Assembly (NCBI GenBank): GCA_001275005.1
Contig: JWZX01002831.1
Span: 1 to 22,474 of the forward strand
Direction: 5' to 3'
DNA from: Chrysochromulina tobinii
Taxonomy: Eukaryota > Haptophyta > Prymnesiales > Chrysochromulinaceae
Length of the DNA stretch: 22,474 bases
The translations under genes and the position numbers were made by a program. Below the pieces are notes generated by a model that saw nothing but the letters and a program-made list of their open reading frames with translations, did not search any database and was not told the origin of the DNA. Each line of letters begins with the position of its first letter. Position 1 is the first letter of the stretch. This document shows positions 9,298-17,951 of this stretch, piece by piece.

Positions 9298-9444
9298 CTG
9301 ACAGAAGTGGAGTCTCAAGATATGACATTTACTTTTGGGCACAAGACGTATTTTTCGGCGACACATGGCAGAAGCAGACTGCAATGAGAGCGCGGATTCG
9401 TTTCGGGTCGCGTCGAGGCTTGGGGTTCGTCAACGCGGATCATC

Positions 9445-12276
9445 ATGTTGTATTCCCACTCGCTATGTATCGCGACCATCGTCGCGTCCCTCCTGCCCGT
9501 GGCCCGCTCGGGATGCACAGTTTCCAACATCAAGTGCTACGTTGACGACGATCAGCGTGTCCTGGCAGCCAAGCAGGCTCAAGACGGGGCGGTGACCCAA
9601 GAGTGGTGTGCGAGCTACTGTCACGTGAACAACTACAAAGTTGCGGGCGTGGAGGCCGGCGATCAGTGCTTCTGCGCCGACAAGCTGCGAGACGATGCTC
9701 GAGCCGCCTCCGCCGGTGACTGCTCCGAAACCTGCAGTGCCGACCCCGACGAGGCGTGCGGCGGCCAATGGCGCATCGGCGTGTTCGAAGTCAACTGCTC
9801 AGGTGCTCCCATACCGCGGCCAAAGTCGCCGCCGTACCTCAACAACCCGTGCCAAAACGCGAGCTCGCCGCAGTTTTCGCTGCCCTGGTGCAACTCCACG
9901 CTGCCCATCGACGATCGCGTCCGCGACATGGTCTCGCGCCTCACGCTCGCCGAGAAGATCGATGCGCTCGACACCACGCAAAAGTCGCTCAAGTCGCTCG
10001 GGCTGAACCCGTACAATTGGTGGTCGGAGGGGACGCACGGCATCTCGCACGTGCGCAACGACGAGACCACGCCCTACGAGACCAACACGGCCTTCCCCAT
10101 CACGACCGCCATGTCCTTCAACCGGTCGTTGTGGAAAGCGACCGGTAGCCTGATCGGTCGTGAGGCCCGAGCCTTCATGAACGCGGGTAACGCGTGGTCG
10201 ACCTACTGGGCGCCGGTGATCAACCTGGCGCGCGAGCCGCGCTGGGGGCGCAACATCGAGACGCCCGGCGAGGACCCGTACCTGACAGGCGAGTATGCGA
10301 CCGCCTTCGTGACCGGCTTTGAGACGTCCGAGGACGACCCCAAGTACATCCAGGCACGTCGCGTCTGATGGCGCGCCTGATGGCGTCTGATTGCGTCCGG
10401 TGGACCTGGATCGCATACGAGTCGCCCCAACCACCTCCAGGCATGCCCCCTCCGCTAACCTCTCTGGTGTGTCTCTGGTGTGGTGTCGGTGCAGGCGAGC
10501 GCGTGCTGCAAGCACTACGTGGCCAACTCGATGGACTCGTCGACGGTGGCAGGCGAGCATCACGAGCGCTACGAGTTCAACGCGAACGTGACCGACCAGG
10601 ACCTAGTCGACTCGTATCTGCTCCCCTTCCAGGCGTGCGTCGAGAAGGGCCATGTGTCGGGCCTGATGTGCTCGTACAACGCAGTCAACGGCGTGCCCTC
10701 GTGCGCGAACACGTGGCTACTCCAGACCGTCGCGCGCGACGCGTGGGGCTTCGACGGTTACATTACGAGCGACTGCGATGCCGACGCGAATGTGTACGAT
10801 GCGCACCACTACACGAAGACGCCCGAGGAGGCAGTGGCGGCCGTGCTGCATGCGGGCACTGACGTGGACTGCACGTCTTTTGTGGGCGAGCACGCGCAGA
10901 AGGCGCTCGACCAGAAGCTGATCACCGAGGCCGACATCGACAAGCGCCTGTTCTACCTCTTCCGCGTGCGCATGCGGCTCGCCCACTTCGATCCGCCGTC
11001 GGCGCTCACCCGCATCCCGCCCTCCGCCGCGTGCACCGACGCTCATAAGGAGGCGGCGCGCGACGGCGTGCGCCAGAGTGTGACGATGCTCAAGAATGTT
11101 GCAACCCGGCTGCCGCTCTCCGCCGGCGCGATCCAGACCATTGCCGTCCTTGGCCCGGTGGCCAACCTCTCCACCGACATCGCGGGCTACTACGGCGGCA
11201 ACAACTGCAACGACGACTATCCCAATATGGTCGATGCAATCGCCGAGGTGGTCCCCCATACACTGACGGCGATGGGTGTGAAAGACGTCAAGACGGATGA
11301 CGAGAGTGGTATCCCGGATGCGGTGGCGAAGGCCAAGGCGGCTGACGTCGTCGTACTCTGCCTGGGCACGGACCTCTCGTTGGCCAGCGAGGGCAACGAT
11401 GCCGTCGACATCACCTTCTCGAAGGGGCAACTCGCGCTGCTCGCGCAGGTGACGGCCGCCGTCGAGAAGCCCGTCATCGTCCTCACGTTCACCGCCACGC
11501 CGCTCGACCTCACGCCGCTCCTGACGAACCCAAAGGTCGGCGCCCTGGTTCACGTGGGCCAGCCGTCGGTGCAGACTCGCGGCGTGGCTGACGTGCTCTT
11601 CGGGCACCGGTCGCCGGGGGGACGCACGATCCAGACCGTGTACCCCGGGAGCTACCAGCATGAGATCTCGATCTTCGACTTCAACATGCGCCCGGGGCCC
11701 TCGGTCTGGGCGCGGCCTGACTGCCCGGCAGGCACACCCACCGCCGAGTGTCCCCGGGGCACCAACCCGGGGCGCACGTACCGCTTCTACACGGGCGATG
11801 CAGTGATCCCCTTCGGGTTCGGCCTCTCGTACACCACGTTCACGTACAAGATCAGCGCGTCGCCCGCGAGCCTCTCGCTCACGCCCCTGCGCGCGCTGCT
11901 CCGCGAGACGTACAGCACGACCGGCACGCACTTCCCGCGCCTGAACGACGTGCCCCAGGCCGTCGGGTACCAGGTGACCGTGACCAACACGGGCAACGTC
12001 GACGCGGACGACGCGGTGCTCGGATTCCTCACGCCGCCCAACGCGGGCAAGGACGGCATGCCGATCAAGACCCTCTTTGGCTTCGAGCGCGTGCACGTCA
12101 AGGCGGGCGAGTCGGTCACCGTGTGGCTCTACCCGAGCATGACTGACTTTGCGTTCGCCAACATCAAGGGCGAGCGCGTCGCCGTGGCGGGCACGTACAC
12201 CGTGAGCTTTGGCGTGCGCGAGACCGCCGCCCTTGGCATGGGCTACGTCGAGGCGACGCTCGAGGCGCGTGACTGA
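9445..12276 (+). CDS. Secreted WSC-domain GH3 beta-xylosidase-like glycoside hydrolase, 2 exons
   Basis: Exons 9445-10353 and 10495-12276 give 896 aa. Residues 1-22 form a signal peptide (hydrophobic IATIVASLLPVA). Residues 24-118 are a WSC domain with ten cysteines (CASYC, GDQCFCADK, CSETC, NC), a putative carbohydrate-binding module. The rest is a plant-type GH3 enzyme like BXL beta-D-xylosidases and alpha-L-arabinofuranosidases: PYNWWSEGTHGISHV, NLAREPRWGRNIETPGEDPYL, CCKHYVANSMD, MCSYNAVNGVPSC and YITSDCDAD, where Asp396 is the expected nucleophile. The second GH3 subdomain follows (VAVLGPVAN-like ATIAVLGPVANLS region, LGTDLSLASEGND). A fibronectin-III-like C-terminus is recognisable from YQVTVTNTGNVDADD and FGVRE. 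It probably acts in the secretory pathway or outside the cell on xylan- or arabinan-like glycans; substrate is inferred from family resemblance. The intron 10354-10494 is GC-AG, joining KYIQ to ASACCKHY in phase 0. Confidence 0.9.
10354..10494 (+). other. 141-nt GC-AG intron in the GH3 gene
   Basis: Donor ATCCAG|GCACGT and acceptor GTCGGTGCAG|GCGAGC, with a clear CTAAC branch site at about 10455. Only this join yields the conserved GH3 CCKHY motif in frame. Next to the donor are imperfect GCG(T/C)CTGATG repeats at about 10361-10400. Confidence 0.85.
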
Positions 12277-12514
12277 CGTGCAGCTGCCGAGCTGCGCGGC
12301 CGGGGCGAAGGCTATAGGCTTTTGAGAGCCAACGATCGGAGTGTCGCCGCTAAGTACCATGTTACTCAAGACTCAAGATGAAGTTGATGTGAACAGGTGA
12401 GAGTTTGGAGACGTTTCAGGGGGTACCCTCTGCAGAAGTTGTGTAGCTTCGGAGGTTGCTGCGCAACATTTCGAAGCGCCATGGTGAGCGCTTCTGCCTC
12501 ACACGCGTCCCTAG

Positions 12515-13317
<803 letters not shown>

Positions 13318-13855
13318 TCGGCCAACTCGCGGCTCGCTGCTTGCGGCGGCGAATCGCCCCTTTTGCTGAAGGCTTTGGCTTCCGTCCGTGCGCTTGGGTG
13401 CGGCGCGACCGCGCCCGCCCCGGCGCTCTACCGGCCTTATGCCTGCGCGTGCGCTCTCTTCTTGCCATGAGTATGACCGGCGCGGGGTGCGGCATCGATG
13501 TTGCCGCGTACTCTCTTCCCGCGCCCACAAAATGTATGCGCGCGGTGCCCTGTGCTACTCTGGGGCCCCTCGCTGGCGCTGCACCTGGGCTCACCTGGGC
13601 CCCCGAACACGTGGCGGCGTGTTTCTCAAAGGTGTCGACCGTTTCTTTTGATGCAGGACAGACGACGGACAGGAGTAAAAAGTAGTTCACATCTTCTACC
13701 TGTACCAATGGAATGACTTCTACTAAATCCCTTCAGGAGCTACGCCGACGTCCGGACCCACTAACACTGTGCACGAAAGACGACGCACTCGTCAGCGGGC
13801 CGCGTCGCCGAGGGCCTCCCGATATGCACGCTCGGGGGCGTGCACCGCACTTATA
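13318..13855. other. Convergent intergenic region, no gene seen
   Basis: These 538 bp lie between the converging 3' ends of the Rab6 and FAD synthase genes. The open frames here lack family resemblance and start at non-ATG codons or are arginine-rich. Small repeats include CACCTGGGCT/CACCTGGGCC near 13578 and two ACGCTCGGGGGC copies at about 13828 and 13868. It probably holds both 3' UTRs. Confidence 0.55.
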
Positions 13856-14752
13856 TCAACTTACTGGACGCTCGGGGGCCCCCGCCGCGTGCGCGGGCGC
13901 GGGTGCGCCCGCCGCCGGCTTCTTTTTGGAGGCGGTGCGCCCCGCACGCTCGAGCGAGCCGTCGGTGAGCTCCCATGCGGCACCGTAACTGCCGTCCGGC
14001 CGCATCAGGGCCGGGTTGCGCGCCGTGTTGGTCGACTTGCCCAGGGACGTGTACCCAGCGTCGTACAGGCTGCAGTACGGGAGCGCGTAGGTGCGCAAAA
14101 AGGCCCAGACGTCGGCGTAGCTCCACGCGAGGATCGGGTTCACGCGCATGAATGGCGGCATCCAGTCCGACGAAGGGCAAAAGTCCGATTGGCCGGCGGC
14201 GTTCGGATCGTCCTCGCGTGTGCCGAGAACGAAGGCGCGCGCGCTGTGGTCAGCGATGCACTTGGTGAGGCCCTCGACGAAGCCCACCTGGTAACTGATG
14301 CAGTCCAGATTGTGCCTCTGGATCGACTCGCGCACGAACGAAGCGACCTCGGGGAACTCGTCCTCCATCTCGAAGAAGATGATGCGCATCCGCTGGCTGC
14401 TGCCGCTCGCCTCGGAATGCCCGGCCAGCGCGGCGCGCATGAGGTGCAGGATGACGACGGCATCCTTGCCGCCGTTGAACGACACGACGACGCCATCTGG
14501 GCCGTACAGGCGCAGCGCGTCGCGGCACACGCCCAGCCCGCGCTTGAGCGCGCGGCCGAGCGGCGAGTCCACCTCGGCGTCTTGCCTCAGCCGCTGGTAG
14601 AGCGCGAGCGCTTCTGCGGCCTCGTCGGGTGCCGAAGCGGACGGTGCGCTCATGCGGGCGCTGCTGGCAGCGATCGCGGATTTGTCGGGCAGCACGGTCG
14701 GGCGCAGCAGGACGGCTGCGACGGCGAGGATGTTTGGCAAGCTCCAAGGCAT
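13856..14752 (-). CDS. FAD synthase-like enzyme (PAPS-reductase/adenylyltransferase fold)
   Basis: The product is 298 aa from ATG at 14752; a non-ATG codon three residues upstream was not used. The motifs are those of the PP-loop FAD synthases of eukaryotes (yeast FAD1 / FLAD1 C-terminal domain): SFNGGKDAVVILHL (PP-loop at about 92-97), IIFFEMEDEFPEV, GTREDDPNA (about 177-183), FMRVNPILAWSYADVWAFLR and YCSLYDAGYTSLGKSTNTARNP. This family transfers AMP from ATP to FMN to make FAD. The related PAPS reductases share the fold, but the GTRxDDP and YTSLG motifs favour FAD synthase. Residues 1-33 are hydrophobic with few acidic residues, a candidate organelle-targeting or signal sequence; alternatively translation starts at the Met after it (MSAPSASAPDE), giving a cytosolic form. 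A basic Ala/Pro-rich tail closes the protein. The molybdopterin-binding-like N-terminal domain of animal FLAD1 is absent, as in fungi. Confidence 0.88.
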   Translation of the reverse strand: MPWSLPNILAVAAVLLRPTVLPDKSAIAASSARMSAPSASAPDEAAEALALYQRLRQDAEVDSPLGRALKRGLGVCRDALRLYGPDGVVVSFNGGKDAVVILHLMRAALAGHSEASGSSQRMRIIFFEMEDEFPEVASFVRESIQRHNLDCISYQVGFVEGLTKCIADHSARAFVLGTREDDPNAAGQSDFCPSSDWMPPFMRVNPILAWSYADVWAFLRTYALPYCSLYDAGYTSLGKSTNTARNPALMRPDGSYGAAWELTDGSLERAGRTASKKKPAAGAPAPAHAAGAPERPVS

Positions 14753-14825
14753 AAAGAGCACCGCGACGGGGGGGAACTTGTCGCAAAGTTCGCAGGGTGT
14801 TTTGGTCGCCGCATGCAGCCGCTGT

Positions 14826-14846
14826 GGGGGAGGGGGGGAGGGGGGG
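14826..14846 (+). promoter_or_regulatory. G-run cluster upstream of the FAD synthase gene (possible G-quadruplex)
   Basis: Three long G runs (5, 7 and 7) are separated by single A residues, and AAGTGGAAAGGG follows. The cluster lies 74-94 bp upstream of the minus-strand ATG at 14752, with the G-rich strand being the non-template strand of the opposite direction. A regulatory role is inference. Confidence 0.4.
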
Positions 14847-15006
14847 AAGTGGAAAGGGTGTCTAGGGGCATACTATATGCTGCACGATCCAAAAACCAGC
14901 CTGTCACATGGTCTGGAGAACCTATCTTCCACATGCGAGGCGCGTGGCGACGTTCTGACTCCTGATCGCGGGGACGAGACCGCGCTCATCCTGGACGAGA
15001 CCGAGC

Positions 15007-16406
15007 TCAAGAGAGAGGCATGCATAGAGGTCCATGTGCAATGCTCTCGAAGGCCTCATACTCGGGCGACTCTGTTCCGTCGCGCTGCGCGCCCGCCGTC
15101 AGACCCGACCCGAGGCGTTTGCGCCCGAGGCCCCAGGTGCCCTGCACCAATAGGACCTCGAGGCCAAAGCCCTGTCGAGAATTTGTCACCGCCCTGTTGA
15201 AGTGGCGTCAGGATCAGCACGAAGGTGCCGATGATGCGGGCGTTGCGGGCGCTGCGGGCGCTGTGAGCGCTGTGGGCTAGCTGTGGGCCCCATGAAATAG
15301 ATGATATTGTAATGGTGGGTCGGTATGGGGTGCTTCGCAACGGCCTGTGCCCCCAGCATAAGCATGACGTCGAGCGCGATTGCTTCGCCCAGATTTCCAA
15401 TGGCCGTGTTGTCTGCTCCGGCAAAGAGCTCGTTGACTGCCTTCACTCGGGCAACCGCGTCCTTGCCCTCCAGTGTGGCTATGAAGTTGTCCCCGATGTC
15501 GGGTTTGTTGAATAGCGAAGCGCGCGTTGAGAGGAATGTGCGCGCGTGGAAGAGTGACTTGTCGCCGCCCGTGGCGCATGCCAGCCCATAGGCATGGAGG
15601 ACCGATGGGTTCGCTTCGGGCCGCATCGCGTCGTAGTGCTTGTCCTGCTTGCTGCTTCCCTTTCGGGTGCAGATGGATGATGACCGTGGGTGGCGACGCA
15701 AGCTGCGCCTCAATGTGGTCGAACCATAACTGGAGGTGACGAGTCGACCGATGTCGCGCTGGGATAAGTACACTGGCTTGCTCTCCAGCGTCTTCCGCAT
15801 AGGTGAACGAGGAACCGGACAGTATGTATTATCCATACAGCTCCAAGTCGATGTCGTGCACGTGTACCCTTATGTCGCCCGCCAGGGGGTCCATCGCCGA
15901 AAGGACGATGGTCTTGATATTGTCACCATCGGCGCGCTGCGCGTTAATCGCCTCCATCTCCTTGGGGGGCCACGTGGCGGAGCCGCCCCAACGTGTGCTC
16001 TTGATGTTTACCGAACGAAAACTGTTTTGTACTTCGGCTCAAGCTTCGGCTGGCGCGTCTGAATCAGCGTCCTTGAGCGTCACGAAGGACTCGGATATAT
16101 TTATTTAGGTCCGATGATCTGCTTGTACTGGTCTGGGGTCATTTCTGGAGGCAATTGGTAAATCGGCGCGATGCCCAGCACGGGCTCCTCTGGCATCGCC
16201 TCTTGTTCGGCCTCATCTGCCTCTTCGAGATCATCACGGGCTTCTTTGGTCTTCTTCTTTGGTACCTTGAGCTTCTTCTTTGGTACCTTGAGCTTCTTCT
16301 TTGGTACCAACATCTCGAAGTCGGAGTCGGGATCGAGGTCGGGATCGAGGTCGGGGTCGGAGTCGGAGTCGGAGTCGGAGTCGGAGTCAGGTGAATCGAT
16401 CTGCAT
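15007..16406 (-). CDS. Acidic multi-exon protein of unknown family
   Basis: Likely exons: from 16406 or further upstream to 16129; 16021-15839; 15729-15282; 15171-15007. The first in-frame ATG is at 16406, but the frame is open upstream to 16535, so a 5' exon may be missing; from 16406 the product is about 357 aa. The N-terminus has an acidic Asp-Ser/Asp-Pro tract, then three KKKLKVP-type basic units (possible nuclear signal), then a Glu-rich stretch. The remainder looks globular: RWGGSATWPPKEMEAIN, KTIVLSAMDPLAGDIRVHVHD, HYDAMRPEANPSVLHAYGLA, LGEAIALDVMLMLGAQAV and GFGLEVLLVQGTWGLGRK. I recognise no family. Two introns are good: 16022-16128 (CCA|GTACAA to AAAACAG, phase 2) and 15730-15838 (CT|GTATGG to CACCTCCAG, phase 2). 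The third, 15172-15281, needs a GC donor and is uncertain. Part of exon 3 is arginine-rich and could be mis-modelled. Confidence 0.5.
15230..15280 (+). repeat. GCGGGCGCT-type 9-10 bp tandem repeat in a probable intron
   Basis: Imperfect units GCGGGCGTT, GCGGGCGCT, GCGGGCGCTGT, GAGCGCTGT and GGGCTAGCTGT run between about 15236 and 15285. If read through in frame they give a QRPQRPQRP tail, which is unlike the rest of the protein and suggests the repeat is intronic. Confidence 0.7.
16251..16308 (+). repeat. 21-bp tandem repeat encoding KKKLKVP units
   Basis: CTTCTTCTTTGGTACCTTGAG is perfect at 16251-16271 and 16272-16292, with a third partial copy at 16293-16308. A neighbouring GGAGTC/GGATCGAG array (16318-16390) encodes the Asp-Ser/Asp-Pro tract on the minus strand. 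Confidence 0.9.
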
Positions 16407-16499
16407 CTGGCCTGCGTCTGAAGAGGCGTCCGAGCGACGCGCGGAGCGCGGAGCGAGGAAGATATCTGTGCTCGACACCGTCGTCACGCGACGGTGTTG

Positions 16500-16840
16500 A
16501 GTGCGTCCTTTGCGTTCCCCAAAGGGGGCACGCCATCAGGCGCGTGCTGCGTGTCGCGTGTGCGCCGCGCTGCGAAAGTAAGTTGCTCACGTTTGAGCAG
16601 TATGTGCAGACGATTGTAGTTCAACTGTGTCTTTAAGAGATATTTCCATGTTACATTGACGACGGTATAGGGAGTACTCTAGGCTACTACAATTGTCATA
16701 ACGGATCACACCTTCACAAATTCACACTTCGCGTGGAAGGGCAAGGGCAAGGGGCTGGGAGCTCCTAGCGCAGCGCTCCGTGCTACGGTGGCCGTCACTA
16801 GCCGCTAGCCGCCAGAGCACGACTTGTAGCGCTCGCTGGG
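16500..16840. other. Divergent intergenic region, lower GC
   Basis: This spacer lies between the divergent acidic-protein and SPX genes. The part from about 16600 to 16730 is distinctly AT-richer than the coding DNA around it and probably holds promoter elements, but no consensus box can be assigned. A missing 5' exon of the acidic protein could lie on the minus strand at 16500-16600. Confidence 0.45.
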
Positions 16841-17734
16841 ATGAAGTTCGGCAAGCTTATGGCACTCGAGCTGGCGGCGGACGGCTTGACGGCGTGGCCC
16901 AGCGTGCGCTACAAGTTGCTCAAGATACGCATCGAGCAGCGGAAGGAGCAGGAGTCGACGCTCTTCCAGACCGGCAGCTTCAAGAAGGCGCTGCGCGAAG
17001 ACCTGCTCGCCATCAATGCGTTCTGGGCGGAGCGCGAGAGCGAGCTGCTGCGTGCGCGTGCAGCTCTCCACGATCACGATGACACAGACCACCACAAGCT
17101 CGTGCGCTCCACCTTCAAGTGGCTGACGCTCAACTACCTGGCCGTGCTCAAGATTAGCAAGAAGCACGACAAGAAGACGCACTCCTCGCTCCTCGATGCC
17201 ATCTCCAAGGTGCTCCTGACCGAGCCGTTTGTGAAGGCCCTCACTTCGAGCGCGCTCTTTGCCGACCTCGATGCTCCCGCTGCCACGGGCGATCCGCCGG
17301 TCGCCGCAGCGGCGTCCTCGATGATTGTACAGCTTTTGGGACGCGGCTCCGAGCGGTATTTCCCGCATTCGCTGCTCTCGCGCTTCGACGCAGCCGACTT
17401 GCGGCTCGCGGCGTCAGACGTCAAGGGCACCCTTGCCGCCGAGTCGGACGGCGAGGACGAACCCGAGGTCACGCAGCGCGAGCGCGAGGCTTCCACAGCG
17501 TGCGCGGACAGCAGCGAGTGCAGCCGTCGCATACACGAGAGCTGCGAGTCCTCCGAAGATGTTGATCGAGGGCGCCCACAAATCAGCAGCAGTCGCGGCG
17601 GCGACAGCAAGCGGGGCAGCAGCCCTGCGCGACGGCTGAGCTCGGCCGGTCACTTGAACCCGTTCGTCGCAGCCTTGTGCGTCGTGTGCCTCGCTGTGTT
17701 GTGTTCGGTGTTCTGTGAGGAGTTCGTCTTGTAG
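16841..17734 (+). CDS. SPX-domain protein with C-terminal membrane anchor
   Basis: Single-exon product of 297 aa; ATG at 16841 opens directly into the canonical SPX start MKFGK. The SPX domain spans about residues 1-135: YKLLKIRIEQ in the N-terminal helices, then FKKALREDLLAINAFWAERESELL, and the basic NYLAVLKISKKHDK (98-111). In known SPX domains this last helix supplies the lysines of the inositol-pyrophosphate pocket, so a phosphate-sensing role is likely. A Ser/Glu-rich, low-complexity linker follows (about 195-270). Residues 274-297 (PFVAALCVVCLAVLCSVF...) form a single hydrophobic segment near the C-terminus, as in tail-anchored proteins. No EXS, MFS, RING or VTC catalytic domain is present, so this is a stand-alone SPX with an anchor. 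Which membrane it occupies cannot be told. Confidence 0.85.
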   Translation: MKFGKLMALELAADGLTAWPSVRYKLLKIRIEQRKEQESTLFQTGSFKKALREDLLAINAFWAERESELLRARAALHDHDDTDHHKLVRSTFKWLTLNYLAVLKISKKHDKKTHSSLLDAISKVLLTEPFVKALTSSALFADLDAPAATGDPPVAAAASSMIVQLLGRGSERYFPHSLLSRFDAADLRLAASDVKGTLAAESDGEDEPEVTQREREASTACADSSECSRRIHESCESSEDVDRGRPQISSSRGGDSKRGSSPARRLSSAGHLNPFVAALCVVCLAVLCSVFCEEFVL

Positions 17735-17951
17735 ATATTTTGTCGTTGCAGAAAGTTTGTTAATGAACGCGTCGGGCGACAATATCGGGCGCCTAGAAGT
17801 TCAAGTTGACTTCCAAGTAGAACTCCCCGCTGGCGCGGGGGTTCGTTAGGTCATCCGCCTACGTGCGTCTTGTAGGCAACGCCGCTGCGCAGAATAAGAA
17901 CGATTGCCGGAGCTCGTTTCACAGGGAAGACGTGTACAGACGAATCCAACG

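Noticed and set aside
10717-12369. 550-aa open frame on the minus strand opposite the GH3 gene
   Set aside because: It is antisense to a clear GH3 enzyme and very Arg/His/Val-rich, the expected mirror of GC-rich codons.
13341-13685. 114-aa plus-strand open frame after the Rab6 gene
   Set aside because: It starts at a non-ATG codon, has no family resemblance and lies in the shared 3' region of two convergent genes.
13856-14752. PAPS reductase or sulfate adenylyltransferase call
   Set aside because: The fold is shared, but GTREDDP, the YTSLG segment and overall length fit the FAD synthase branch better, and no PAPS-reductase C-terminal active-site motif is seen.
15007-16535. Region first read as a pseudogene with stops and frameshifts
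   Set aside because: Two introns of 107 and 109 nt with proper GT-AG sites and matching phase 2 remove the stops and frame breaks; a third intron is plausible. Decay is not needed to explain it.
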